A stretch of DNA of 43,395 nt from Candidatus Mediterraneibacter faecavium (GCA_019119995.1 DWVY01000015.1:1-43395); one strand, 5' to 3'. Shown: positions 1 through 8,353, numbered from the stretch's first letter. Numbers and translations are program-made. The notes: a model not told the origin generated them from the letters alone.

Positions 1-5
1 CAAAG

Positions 6-124
6 ACCCCGATGCAAGCATACGGGGCATCAAATTAGCAGCGATGCAAGCATCGGGGTATTAGACCCTCGCGGCAGTCGCCAAATGGACATGCCAGCAT
101 GTCCGCTTGGCTCGTTGCTCGCGG
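6..124. repeat. Repeat and hairpin patch abutting a truncated gene
   Basis: Two direct copies of CGATGCAAGCAT lie at 10-21 and 42-53; the second is part of the 14-base palindrome at 42-55. A perfect 8-bp hairpin follows at 87-104 (GGACATGC, CA, GCATGTCC). It is wrapped by a looser outer pairing between about 66-86 and 105-124. The patch ends where recognisable coding similarity of the next gene begins, so it probably marks an insertion or deletion junction. No transposase is present. The sequence shows the repeats and hairpins directly; that this is a dispersed genomic repeat is inference. Confidence 0.6.
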
Positions 125-125
125 G

Positions 126-779
126 AATAAAACGATCCGTCAGGACCTGACCTATAACGATATGTATGATTCCATTGACAATGTCTGGAGCCTGCTGTTT
201 ACGACCGGCTATCTGACACAGAGAGGCGTCACGGAGCAGCGTGAATACATCCTTGCCATTCCCAACAAAGAAATCCGGAATATATTTACCGAGCAGATCT
301 TACAATGGTTCCAGGATACCGCCCGAAAGGACGGAGACGCCCTCCATACTTTCTGTAATGCGTTTAAAAACGGAGACAACAAGACCGCAGAGAAAAAATT
401 CAACGAATATCTGAGACGCACGATCAGCATACGTGATACGGCTGTGCGCAGAGACAAGAAAGAGAATTATTATCACGGTATCCTTCTCGGTCTGCTCAGC
501 TTTGAATCTTCCTGGGATCTGGCATCAAACAGGGAATCCGGAGACGGTTACTGTGACATCATGGCGGAGATCGACACAGAGGGCATCGGTATCGTGATCG
601 AACTGAAATATGCTGATAACGGTGATCTGGATGCCGCCTGCCGGAAAGCAATGGAACAGATAGATCTGAAACGATACGATGAACAGCTTATTGATGACGG
701 AATGGAAACCATCCTGAAATACGGGGTCGCGTGTTATAAAAAAAGATGCCGCATCATACTGGATAAAACAATACTATAA
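126..779 (+). pseudogene. 5'-truncated AAA-ATPase / PD-(D/E)XK protein (DUF1703-type), C-terminal part only
   Basis: The readable frame corresponds to the C-terminal part of a large family found in gut anaerobes, in which an N-terminal AAA-like ATPase precedes a PD-(D/E)XK nuclease-like domain. Here the ATPase half, including Walker A and B, is absent. What remains starts near IRQDLTYNDMYDSIDNVW and LLFTTGYLTQRG and runs into the nuclease-like core, where GYCDIM followed by GIVIELKY supplies the D and ExK residues. The only upstream in-frame ATG (position 99) lies inside a hairpin of the neighbouring repeat patch and has no ribosome binding site, so it is not a credible start. The frame is open to the TAA at 777-779. 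I read it as a decayed remnant; a full-length relative of related architecture sits at 22782-24371. The role of the family is not established. Confidence 0.7.
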
Positions 780-782
780 TTT

Positions 783-827
783 ATGCCCCTGCCGGCAGAG
801 CTTTTTCCCGGCAGGGGCATTTTCTTT
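783..827. terminator. Strong intrinsic terminator, bidirectional
   Basis: A 13-bp perfect stem, ATGCCCCTGCCGG with its complement at 808-820, is followed on the plus strand by TTTTCTTT. The stem is flanked on the minus side by AAATTAT-type sequence. It separates the truncated gene from the convergent acyl-AMP ligase gene, whose stop codon lies in its 3' tail. Confidence 0.85.
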
Positions 828-2334
828 AAAATCTCTTGATCTTCCTTGTCGTTGTCTTCTCAAACTCCGTATCCCTGACGATCAGGCTGTAGATCCTCTT
901 CTGAGGAGCCGCCGTCTTATTATACTCGTCGATCACTTCCTGGAGTTTCGCCTGCACGTCTTTGATGCGTTTCTTCTTCACGTAATCCTGATCCGGATAG
1001 ATCTCAGCCTCGATCACGCCGTTCTTCTCGCGCACGAGTACTTCGCCTACCAACCGGTTTGTGCCGAGCACATTTTCCAGCTCTTCCGGCGAGACGTTCT
1101 CGCCGTTCTTGGTGATGATCAGGTTCTTCTTGCGGCCGGTCAGATAGACGAATCCGTCCTCATCCACATAGCCCAGATCCCCGGTCTTGAGCCAGCCGTC
1201 TTGCAGTGTCTCGGCTGTCTCTTCCGGCATCTTATAGTATCCCTGCATGACGCTGCTGCCCTTTACCCAGAGCTCGCCGTCCACAGTCTTCGCCTCGCAG
1301 TTGGGGAGAAGCTGTCCTACGGAATCTTTGCGGATATTCCAACTCTGGTTGACACTGATGACCGGCGCACACTCGGTCATGCCGTAGCCCTGCTGGATGG
1401 TGATGTCGTATTTCTTAAACATATCGATATAGGACGGATCCAGATAAGCCCCGCCGCTGCAGATCGTGTGGAACTGCCTGCCGAACACCTGGCTCTTCAC
1501 GATCTTCGCCGGAAGGAGAGACGCCTCCTCCAGTTTCTTCGCCATGGTCTCGATCATCAGCGGCACCATCAGGATCATCTCAGGCTTGAACAGCTTGATA
1601 TTCTTCGCCACGCGGAGAAGCGAGTCGTTGATGCAGATGACCGAACCGAGAGATACGCCTTTTAAGATGTCCATGCTCAGGCAGTATGCGTGATGGATCG
1701 GCAGCACGGTCATGATCACCGTGCGCTCCGGGATCTTCATATCCAGGCAGGTCGCGTTCTCTGCCACATTTCTGTGGGTCAGCATGACGCCCTTGCTCTT
1801 GCCTGTCGTGCCGGATGTAAACATGATCGTACAGAGCTGGTCCGGATCCGGCTCGAAGTCGCATGCTCCCCGGTTTTCTTCCAGTGTCTTCCACCAGGAC
1901 AGCGCCTCTGCGCTGTTCTCTTCCTGCTGCATGGAGATCAGTGTTTTCAGCTTCGGACAGCGCTCTTTCGCGATCGCAGCCACATCCTTGCGGATCTCAT
2001 CGTATACAAGTACTGTTGAATCCGACCGGTCGATCAGGTCGCACACATCCTCCGCCGGAAGGTTTACATCCAGAGGCACGATCACGCTGCCGCTGTCTAC
2101 CGTTCCGAAGTATGTCACAAGCCACGGATAAGAAGTGGCTCCGATGACAGAGATATGTTTTCCCTGTTCGCCCAGGTTCTTCAGCACATTGGAGAAGCTC
2201 TCGCTGTCCTCTTTGAGCTGTGTATATGATTTTGATTCTATTTCATTTTTACCGATTTTATAACGTATCGCATCCTCCGGCCCGTACTTTTTCTCTGTGC
2301 CGTCCAGGATCTGACGCACTGTGCTGCAAAGCAT
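826..2334 (-). CDS. Acyl-AMP ligase / AMP-binding adenylation enzyme
   Basis: A 502-residue member of the ANL superfamily, which activates a carboxylic acid with ATP to an acyl-adenylate and passes it to a thiol (CoA or a carrier protein). The core motifs are intact: TSGTTGKSKG at residues 173-182, YGMTE at 317-321, GELWVKG near 353, TGDLG at 384-388, GRKKNLIITKNGENVSP at 400-416, and a lysine in the C-terminal TTTRKIKRF. The start has a purine-rich ribosome binding site (AAAGGAAT). It is the last gene of a five-gene minus-strand set with a carrier protein and a condensation-type enzyme, so loading of that carrier is more likely than general fatty-acid activation. That is inference; a plain acyl-CoA synthetase is the alternative. 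The substrate cannot be read. Confidence 0.85.
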   Translation of the reverse strand: MLCSTVRQILDGTEKKYGPEDAIRYKIGKNEIESKSYTQLKEDSESFSNVLKNLGEQGKHISVIGATSYPWLVTYFGTVDSGSVIVPLDVNLPAEDVCDLIDRSDSTVLVYDEIRKDVAAIAKERCPKLKTLISMQQEENSAEALSWWKTLEENRGACDFEPDPDQLCTIMFTSGTTGKSKGVMLTHRNVAENATCLDMKIPERTVIMTVLPIHHAYCLSMDILKGVSLGSVICINDSLLRVAKNIKLFKPEMILMVPLMIETMAKKLEEASLLPAKIVKSQVFGRQFHTICSGGAYLDPSYIDMFKKYDITIQQGYGMTECAPVISVNQSWNIRKDSVGQLLPNCEAKTVDGELWVKGSSVMQGYYKMPEETAETLQDGWLKTGDLGYVDEDGFVYLTGRKKNLIITKNGENVSPEELENVLGTNRLVGEVLVREKNGVIEAEIYPDQDYVKKKRIKDVQAKLQEVIDEYNKTAAPQKRIYSLIVRDTEFEKTTTRKIKRF

Positions 2335-2455
2335 ATTTCTCTATTCCTTTCTCTGCGCCTCCCGCGCAGCCGCCGCATGTTATTGTATCCAGCCCGATGT
2401 TTAAAAGATCATTTACAGGATCCTTTCCCGGTACACCGTTTTGTCCAACGATGCA

Positions 2456-2689
2456 CTAGTTCTCCGCGCTCAGCTTTTCGAGATAGTCGACAGCCTCTCC
2501 CACTGTGCGGATATTCATTACTTCTGACTGTTCTACTTCTACGTCAAACTCGTCTTCTACCTCTCCCAGCATGCTCATGAAATCAAAGGATGTAAACCCG
2601 AGGTCTTCCATGAAACGGGATTCCGGACGGATATTCTCCGGCTCTACTTCAACATAGTTGCAGATGATGTTTACTAATTTCTCAAACAT
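2456..2689 (-). CDS. Acyl / peptidyl carrier protein
   Basis: A 77-residue acidic helical protein of carrier-protein size. The phosphopantetheine site reads EDLGFTSFDF, with Ser34 as the predicted attachment residue; threonine replaces the usual aspartate before it. The start follows AAGGAGAG. It lies between the condensation-type gene (35 bases upstream) and the adenylation gene (121 bases downstream). Its sequence and position suggest a dedicated carrier of this locus rather than the housekeeping fatty-acid ACP. It would need a 4'-phosphopantetheinyl transferase; none is present in the window. Confidence 0.9.
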   Translation of the reverse strand: MFEKLVNIICNYVEVEPENIRPESRFMEDLGFTSFDFMSMLGEVEDEFDVEVEQSEVMNIRTVGEAVDYLEKLSAEN

Positions 2690-2724
2690 AATTCTCTCTC
2701 CTTATCCATAATGTCGGAATATCT

Positions 2725-4131
2725 TTATATCAGCTTTATGATCTCTCCGATCGTCAGATCCGGATTCTCCGCGCCTTTGAACATGATCTTGCACAGATAG
2801 TAATACAGGTACTCAAGCTCTTCTCTGGAGTATGCCTTGATCTGGTGCTCGAAGTTGAAGTCCAGGCCGTTGTCCTCCGGACGGTGCATCACTGTCAGGT
2901 ATACGCCCTGCGGACATGTGCCGTTCGGATACCATTTCGTCTTATAGCGGATGCCGCCAAGCTGGTCGAGCCCTTTCTCCTTGAGCGTCAGCGGCTGGTA
3001 GGTCAGCGAGATCGGCTCATAGGTAAGTCCCGGATTCGGCTGCGGATACAGTTTGGAGCGGTATGCAAAGTATGCGGTCGGATCGTAGTTCGCGTGTCGG
3101 AAAATCTCGTTCTGCTTGTCGCGGATCGCGTAGACGCCGTCGATGAACGTCATATCCTCCGGGAAGATCGTGCGGATCGGGAATGAATGGATCCTTGTTC
3201 CGCCGGACTTCTTCTCTTTGAGTGTAGCGCGTCTTGCGATCGCGTTATTGATCGACACATCCTCAAAGCCGTTCATCTTCTGATAGTAAGTACGCAGCCC
3301 CATCAGCAGAAGACATGCGAGTGAAACATGATATTTCTCACAGAAATCCATCAGGCGCTTTGTCGGCTCTTCCTCGAGGTGGAAGATGTCCAGCGCGGAC
3401 GCCGTATCGGCAGATGAGTTAAATGCCGAGCGCAGATTCGGGTTTTTGAACATCTCTCTGGCAGCTTCCAGCCTGTCCGTGCCGTGGATCCCGCTGTAGA
3501 TCGGCTCGCCTTTTTCGATCTCTTTCTGGAAATACGCGGTATCTCTCTGCTGTGCCTTGCTTCCCGCCTCGTAGGCAAGATCCTTTTCCAACTGCTCGAT
3601 ATAGGAGCACATATCCTTCGGATACGGAACGCCCTCGTATTTCGCATTACAGTAAAGCTCGATGATGTCTTTGAGGAAGCAGATCAGCGACTGAGCGTCC
3701 ACCGTCATGTGCTGTCCGAGGAAGTAGATCCCCGAGAATCCGTCCGGCATCTTGATCATGACCACTTTTGACATCTGTGAGTCCTGCATCTTAAAGGGAA
3801 CGGTCGTCCACTTCTGCATCTCGGCTTCCGCCTCTTCCATTGTCTTTCCGGTAAAGTCGACAAGCTCGATGTCCTGCTCTTCCGGATCAGCCACGTACTG
3901 ATACCATGTGCCGTCTTTGTCCTTTGCGAAGCGGATGCGCATGCCCTCGCTTCTCGCGTAAGCCTCGTTGATGGATCTCTTAAGCTGGTCAAAATCCAGT
4001 TCCACCTCGATCGTCAGGCTTGTTCCGATATTGAGCACCGCCATGCTCGGGCAGTGCGGCGCATAGAACATGTGAAATTTCTGTGCAACAGTCAACGGGT
4101 ACACCTTGTGGCCTTTTCTTGTTCTCATCAT
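2725..4131 (-). CDS. Condensation-domain-like acyltransferase
   Basis: A 468-residue protein with the chloramphenicol-acetyltransferase-like fold expected of NRPS condensation domains and related wax-ester/PapA-type acyltransferases. The N-terminal YPLTVAQKFHMFYA resembles the start of condensation domains. The active site reads LGQHMTVDAQSL, a variant of HHxxxDG that keeps the catalytic His and Asp but has Gln for the first His and Ala for the final Gly. Such enzymes join a carrier-bound acyl group to an amine or alcohol. The ATG overlaps the stop of the upstream hydrolase by four bases (ATGA), indicating translational coupling. It is a single free-standing domain with no fused carrier or adenylation domain. 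Donor and acceptor are unknown. Confidence 0.75.
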   Translation of the reverse strand: MMRTRKGHKVYPLTVAQKFHMFYAPHCPSMAVLNIGTSLTIEVELDFDQLKRSINEAYARSEGMRIRFAKDKDGTWYQYVADPEEQDIELVDFTGKTMEEAEAEMQKWTTVPFKMQDSQMSKVVMIKMPDGFSGIYFLGQHMTVDAQSLICFLKDIIELYCNAKYEGVPYPKDMCSYIEQLEKDLAYEAGSKAQQRDTAYFQKEIEKGEPIYSGIHGTDRLEAAREMFKNPNLRSAFNSSADTASALDIFHLEEEPTKRLMDFCEKYHVSLACLLLMGLRTYYQKMNGFEDVSINNAIARRATLKEKKSGGTRIHSFPIRTIFPEDMTFIDGVYAIRDKQNEIFRHANYDPTAYFAYRSKLYPQPNPGLTYEPISLTYQPLTLKEKGLDQLGGIRYKTKWYPNGTCPQGVYLTVMHRPEDNGLDFNFEHQIKAYSREELEYLYYYLCKIMFKGAENPDLTIGEIIKLI

Positions 4132-5072
4132 TTCAATACCTCTCCGAAAAATGAATCCATTGCTTTCTCATAACCTTCTGTGTCTTTGTAGTAACTCTCG
4201 CCGTGACCTGCGTCCGGGACGATGAACTTCGTCTTCGGCGACGCGCAGTTCTCATATATTTTCTCTGTCATCCAGCAGGGAACGAACACGTCTTTCGCTC
4301 CGTGGATGAACAGGAACGGCACTTTTGCCCGTCTAACCTCTCTCGAGGAGTCGCAGTCGTCAAGCCCGTAGCCGACCTGCCTCTTATTCGCCCAGTCCGC
4401 GAGCTGCAGCATGGGGAATGCCGGTATGTGGTACATGCTGTGCAGTACATGGGTAAATACATCTTTCATTGATGTAAATGCACAGTCGGAAATGATGCCC
4501 TTTACCTGAGGCGGCAGATCCAGTCCGCTCATCATGCAGACCGTGGCGCTTCCCATGGAATTGCCGTGCAGGATGATCTGGGCGTCGTCTCCGATCTTTT
4601 CGATCATCCAGTCCACCCAGCGCTTTCCGTCCAGCCTGTCCATATTTCCGAATCCGATGTGCTCTCCCTCGCTCCTGCCGTGGGCTCTCAAATCGATCAG
4701 CAGCATCCGGAATCCGTGTTTCAGATAATAGTTGGAAAGGCTCCCGTAATCATTGAGCCCTTCGCTCGTATATCCGTGGAAACAGATCACCGCCTTGTTT
4801 CCCTCATCGCCTTTGAAATATGTACCGTGGAGTTTCAGTCCGTCGTGGGATGTGATCCACACATCCTCGTGGGGCTGCTCCATCATCCACTCCCTGCGCT
4901 CCTTCATCATGGGAATGTATTTCTCCCAGTCTACTCCGGACATCTTCATCGTCCGCTCTGTCTTCGCATTGTAGCGGATCATGGTTCTTCTGTACAGGTA
5001 GGCGCTTCCCGCGACCTCCGCCGCTGCCGCCGCGCCCAGAAGAGCTGCCGCTGCTTTTAAGATCCTGCTCAT
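4128..5072 (-). CDS. Membrane-anchored alpha/beta hydrolase
   Basis: A 314-residue alpha/beta hydrolase with an N-terminal hydrophobic, alanine-rich segment (roughly residues 5-25) that should anchor it in the membrane. The nucleophile elbow is GNSMG. The acid lies in HGAKDVFVP and the histidine in DAGHGESY, so the Ser-Asp-His triad is complete. HGYTSEG near residue 100 is the likely oxyanion-hole region. I chose the ATG at 5072 because AAGGAG ends nine bases before it; an ATG at 5081 abuts the binding site and leaves no spacing. In this operon it could act as a thioesterase or esterase releasing or editing the product; an unrelated lipase/esterase role is possible. Confidence 0.8.
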   Translation of the reverse strand: MSRILKAAAALLGAAAAAEVAGSAYLYRRTMIRYNAKTERTMKMSGVDWEKYIPMMKERREWMMEQPHEDVWITSHDGLKLHGTYFKGDEGNKAVICFHGYTSEGLNDYGSLSNYYLKHGFRMLLIDLRAHGRSEGEHIGFGNMDRLDGKRWVDWMIEKIGDDAQIILHGNSMGSATVCMMSGLDLPPQVKGIISDCAFTSMKDVFTHVLHSMYHIPAFPMLQLADWANKRQVGYGLDDCDSSREVRRAKVPFLFIHGAKDVFVPCWMTEKIYENCASPKTKFIVPDAGHGESYYKDTEGYEKAMDSFFGEVLK

Positions 5073-5097
5073 ATTGTGCATCTCCTTCTGAAGTGTC

Positions 5098-5430
5098 TTA
5101 CTTTCTCTTGCTGTTAATGAGATCTTTCAGTCTCAGTGCTTTATCTATATTGCCCTCTACCTTCAGTTTTCCAAGCGTCACCGCCAGGATCGGATCGCTC
5201 TTGCCTTCCGCGATCTTAAACAGCGTCTCCGCGCTGCATGTGAACATCGCGTCGCGGTCAAAGTACTCGTACGGCTCTACATAGAGCTGTCCGTCCTTCA
5301 CCTCAGCGTAGAAGATCCCTTCCGCCTCCCCGGTGATATTGAACTGATATGCCAGATGCTCGTGGATGTCGCTCACATCCGCATCCATCAGCATGCCTTT
5401 TACCTTTGAAAACATATCTGCGTAGGTCAT
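5098..5430 (-). CDS. SCP2 sterol-binding-domain-like lipid-binding protein
   Basis: A 110-residue protein with the layout of SCP2-like lipid carriers. A central stretch (EGIFYAEVKDGQLYVEPYEY) is followed by a helix and the conserved end LAVTLGKLKVEGNIDKALRLKDL. Proteins of this type bind acyl chains or sterols in a hydrophobic cavity, or occur as accessory domains. AAGGAGG lies a few bases before the ATG at 5430; an upstream in-frame ATG at 5487 falls between the two TetR-type operators and would give a poorly conserved leader. It is the first gene of the minus-strand operon, 25 bases ahead of the hydrolase. A role in presenting a lipid substrate to the downstream enzymes is inference. Confidence 0.75.
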   Translation of the reverse strand: MTYADMFSKVKGMLMDADVSDIHEHLAYQFNITGEAEGIFYAEVKDGQLYVEPYEYFDRDAMFTCSAETLFKIAEGKSDPILAVTLGKLKVEGNIDKALRLKDLINSKRK

Positions 5431-5464
5431 ATTATCCTCCTTTTCGACCGCATCCGTCATTTTT

Positions 5465-5521
5465 TGACCGGCGGTCATCCTTTTCATTTGTTAGAGTAAC
5501 ACCTTTTTGACTGATGGTCAA
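5465..5521 (-). promoter_or_regulatory. Operon promoter with two TetR-type operators
   Basis: Two near-identical palindromes, TGACCGGCGGTCA at 5465-5477 and TGACTGATGGTCA at 5508-5520, have centres 43 bp apart. On the minus strand TTGACC (5516-5521), a 17-base spacer and TACTCT (5493-5498) with an extended TG form a promoter whose -35 box overlaps the second palindrome. The first palindrome lies just downstream of the expected start site. This is a classical repression layout for the adjacent TetR protein. Confidence 0.75.
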
Positions 5522-5600
5522 CATGCTTCTTTATCAAAAACCCTGCGGATTTTCCGGCCTTTTTTGTGCGTTTTTCTTTCTGGTTCTTTTCACAGGGATA

Positions 5601-5609
5601 TGTTACAAT
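5601..5609 (+). promoter_or_regulatory. Likely tetR promoter, extended -10
   Basis: TGTTACAAT at 5601-5609 is an extended -10 element (TGn plus TACAAT). The -35 region (around TGGTTC) is weak. It lies about 58 bases before the chosen TetR start, on the strand opposite the operon promoter. Confidence 0.5.
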
Positions 5610-5666
5610 GAGTGCTGAATGAATCTTTTCAGAATTGATCTTAGACAGATAAGAAAGGTGACCGAC

Positions 5667-6278
5667 ATGGCTGAACGGAACAACAAATATAACCTGATCC
5701 TTGACTCTCTTCAGAAGCTGTTGGAAAACCGCAGGCTGCAGACGATCTCTGTCAGTGATATCGCAGAGGAAGCAGGGATCGCCAAGGGGAGCATTTACTA
5801 CTATTTTCCTTCCAAAGACGCCATACTGGAAGCGCTGGTCGAGCGGAACTACGAGCAGCCGCTGACAACAGCCAAGAGCCTCGCTTCCCAGACTGATATC
5901 CCGCCTTTCACACGCATGGCCATGATCTTCCAGGCGTGCCGCAATTCATCCACCGCGTATCTGAAGTCCGGCCAGGAGAGCAGCGTCGGTGCCCCCGAAA
6001 AGGCGCTTCTGCACCAGAAATATATCAATCACCTGATCAGCGAATTTAAGCCTGTGCTCGCCGAGATCATCAAACAAGCGATCGATGCGGGAGAGATCCG
6101 CTTCGACCGGCCGGAAGAGCTGGCGGAGATCGCGCTCATCGTCCTGTCCGTAAAGATGGACAATACAATAGTCCCCTCTCCCAGAGAAGAGATCGAAAAT
6201 ACGATCGCTGCGCTGATCGCGCTTCTGGAAAAGGGGACAGATAATCCGCCCGGATCATTAAATTTTCTTATGGCGTAA
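5667..6278 (+). CDS. TetR/AcrR-family transcriptional regulator
   Basis: A 203-residue regulator. Residues 1-55 form the TetR helix-turn-helix, recognisable from TISVSDIAEEAGIAKGSIYY followed by YFPSKDAILEALV. The remaining helices form the ligand-binding and dimer part, which has no family-wide signature. The ATG at 5667 is preceded by AAGAAAGGTG; an ATG at 5619 would add 16 residues with no similarity to the family. It is divergent from the SCP2-hydrolase-condensation-carrier-ligase operon and is probably its repressor, acting at the palindromes between the genes. The ligand may be the pathway product or an acyl compound; that is inference. Its stop codon touches the stop of the convergent epimerase gene. 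Confidence 0.9.
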   Translation: MAERNNKYNLILDSLQKLLENRRLQTISVSDIAEEAGIAKGSIYYYFPSKDAILEALVERNYEQPLTTAKSLASQTDIPPFTRMAMIFQACRNSSTAYLKSGQESSVGAPEKALLHQKYINHLISEFKPVLAEIIKQAIDAGEIRFDRPEELAEIALIVLSVKMDNTIVPSPREEIENTIAALIALLEKGTDNPPGSLNFLMA

Positions 6279-7148
6279 CTACGGCAGCAGGATCGTATAA
6301 TCCTGCTTAAAGCTCTCACCCGGCGCCACTTTATTGATGTTCGGTTTCTCCGAGATTTCCTTATCAAATCCCACATCATCCGCCCTGCCCATCCATGGTT
6401 CCAGGCACACGAACGGGGCGTCTTTCACGGACCAGATGCCGAAATTCGGGAATCCCTCGCATTTCATTCCCACATAAGGCGTACCGTCCTTATGGCAGAG
6501 CCACACTTCTTCGATCTGACCATTATCAAAGATCAGAGCATCGTTCTCAAACATCTCCTCCGTAACCGGGCAGCATCCGTCCGTCAGATTTATTGTATGT
6601 ACATCCACCGGATCAACTGCCGCCTCGGCAGGATCGATCAGGATATATCTGAGCTCGTTCTTCCCCGGAAACTTCAGGATATAGTCTGTCTTCTTCTCAT
6701 CCTTTCCTGCAAACCGGAAAGCCGGATGGCCTCCGATCGTAAAGTACATCGTCTCTTCGCCCGGATTCCGCACTTCCCATTCAACACGAAGACCATTTCC
6801 CTGCAATGTATAAGAGATAAGCAGCTCAAAGTCGAACGGATATACCTCTTTCGTCTCATCGCTCGATACAAGAAGGAAGGAAGCTGTATCATCCTTTTTG
6901 CAGATGCATTTAAAGGCGCTGTCTCTCGCAAACCCGTGCTGTGACGTCGGGTAATACGTGCCATTGATGAGAACCGTATTATGATACGTTTTCCCTACAT
7001 TCGGGAAAAGGACCGGGGAATGCCGTTTCCAGTACATCGGATCTGCTTCCCACAGAAGTTCCGCATCCTGCTTCTTGTCATAGATCCTGGTCACTTCAGC
7101 TCCCATTTCCGAGATTTCCACACATAATCTTTGGTTTTCCAGCTTCAT
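6279..7148 (-). CDS. Aldose 1-epimerase family protein (LacX-like)
   Basis: A 289-residue galactose-mutarotase-like protein. The start reads MKLENQRLCVEISEMGAEV, with SPVLFPNVGK and the metal-free histidine region IGGHPAFRF typical of the LacX/YeaD-type branch. Members interconvert the anomers of free or phosphorylated sugars in the cytoplasm. AAGGAGG precedes the ATG. The gene ends exactly beside the convergent tetR stop, with no room for a conventional terminator between them. It has no sugar-metabolism neighbours, so its substrate is unknown. Confidence 0.85.
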   Translation of the reverse strand: MKLENQRLCVEISEMGAEVTRIYDKKQDAELLWEADPMYWKRHSPVLFPNVGKTYHNTVLINGTYYPTSQHGFARDSAFKCICKKDDTASFLLVSSDETKEVYPFDFELLISYTLQGNGLRVEWEVRNPGEETMYFTIGGHPAFRFAGKDEKKTDYILKFPGKNELRYILIDPAEAAVDPVDVHTINLTDGCCPVTEEMFENDALIFDNGQIEEVWLCHKDGTPYVGMKCEGFPNFGIWSVKDAPFVCLEPWMGRADDVGFDKEISEKPNINKVAPGESFKQDYTILLP

Positions 7149-7227
7149 AAACTTTCCTCCTTGCCTTTTTTATTTATCTCTCCGGACTTTTCACGATCCG
7201 TTCTGCTCTGCTCCGTACTCTGCCCTG

Positions 7228-8313
7228 TTACTCAGCTCCTGACGTATCGCTCTGCTCCACCTGTATGCACTGATCTACCAGATATTCCGTCACTTTGTCA
7301 CGCAGGACTGCCAGTTTCACCTCATCTTCTCCCACCTGCTCCGTATATGTCTCCACATCGTCAACGCCTGCCTCTTCCGCATACGCAGCGATCGCTTCTT
7401 CGTATTCCTTATCTGACGGCTCCAGACGCTGTTTCTCTGCGATCAGCTTCAGTGCTTCCTCAAGAGCCACTCCCTGACGCACAGATTCATCGATCTGAGC
7501 GTTGAAGTCCTCTTCGGTAGTCTGCAGATATGTTTCAACAAACTCGCCCAGTTCCATTCCGTACATCCCTGCGAGCTGTGTATAATAATCCGTCATCTGC
7601 TGTGTCAGTTCCTCCACACGCTCTTCCGGATACTCCTTCACCTCGACATTCTCCATCAGGGCTGTCTGCACAGAACTCTCAAGTTCAGCCTCTACAGACG
7701 CCTGCATGTTGTCCTCGATCTGAGAGCGTATTTCCTCCCTGTACTCGTCCACCGTCTTGGACTTCTCACTGATCCCCTGCACCCATTCGTCTGTCAGTTC
7801 CGGTGTAACGGTCTTGGATATAGAGTTAAGCACGATATGGAAATCCGCTACTGCCCCTGACATATCCGGATTCCGATCATACGGATCCGGGAACTGTACC
7901 GTAATATCAAATTCATCACCGATATTATGTCCCTCGATCTGCTCCTCAAATCCTGCATAGTCGTCCGTCGCGCCGATAAAGCTGCCGCTTCCCAGCTCCA
8001 GATCCGCACCTTCCGCGGATCCTCCGTCAAATACCTCACCATCGATGGAGCCCGTGTAATCGATATTTACAACATCGCCCTCCTGGGCAGCGCGGTCTGT
8101 GATCTCCTCCTGCGTGGAAGATGCCGAGAGGTTGCTCTGGATCACCTGCTCCACCTGCTCGTCCGTTACTTCCTCCGCCGGGGTGGGCTGCGGCACTTCA
8201 AGCCCCTTATACTGTGTCACTGTCACATAGTCGTTGGACAGCTCCCCACTGCATCCTGCAAGAGCTGCTGCAAGCGCAGCGGCCATCATTACACTTACGA
8301 TCTTCTTTTTCAT
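7228..8313 (-). CDS. Trigger-factor-like FKBP peptidyl-prolyl isomerase, lipoprotein
   Basis: A 361-residue protein with a lipoprotein signal peptide: the lipobox LAGC places the lipidated cysteine at residue 21. An FKBP-type domain follows (GDVVNIDYTGSIDGEVFDGG, then FEEQIEGHNIGDEFDITV), then a helical C-terminal part like that of trigger factor (TPELTDEW to LVDQCI). Unlike true trigger factor it lacks the N-terminal ribosome-binding domain and is exported. It should act as a foldase or chaperone on the outer face of the membrane, comparable in role to PrsA. AGAGGAG precedes the ATG. It lies 40 bases downstream of the cardiolipin synthase gene and may be cotranscribed with it. Confidence 0.88.
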   Translation of the reverse strand: MKKKIVSVMMAAALAAALAGCSGELSNDYVTVTQYKGLEVPQPTPAEEVTDEQVEQVIQSNLSASSTQEEITDRAAQEGDVVNIDYTGSIDGEVFDGGSAEGADLELGSGSFIGATDDYAGFEEQIEGHNIGDEFDITVQFPDPYDRNPDMSGAVADFHIVLNSISKTVTPELTDEWVQGISEKSKTVDEYREEIRSQIEDNMQASVEAELESSVQTALMENVEVKEYPEERVEELTQQMTDYYTQLAGMYGMELGEFVETYLQTTEEDFNAQIDESVRQGVALEEALKLIAEKQRLEPSDKEYEEAIAAYAEEAGVDDVETYTEQVGEDEVKLAVLRDKVTEYLVDQCIQVEQSDTSGAE

Positions 8314-8353
8314 CTTTGTCTCCTCTTTCTCTCTATTTTTTCAATTTATATTT

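Noticed and set aside
99..101. ATG at 99 as a real start of the first gene
   Set aside because: It lies inside a perfect hairpin of the repeat patch and has no binding site; the ATPase half of the family is missing.
5431..5487. Upstream start of the SCP2-like gene
   Set aside because: It would begin between the two TetR-type operators, about at the transcript start, whereas the ATG at 5430 has AAGGAGG at normal spacing.
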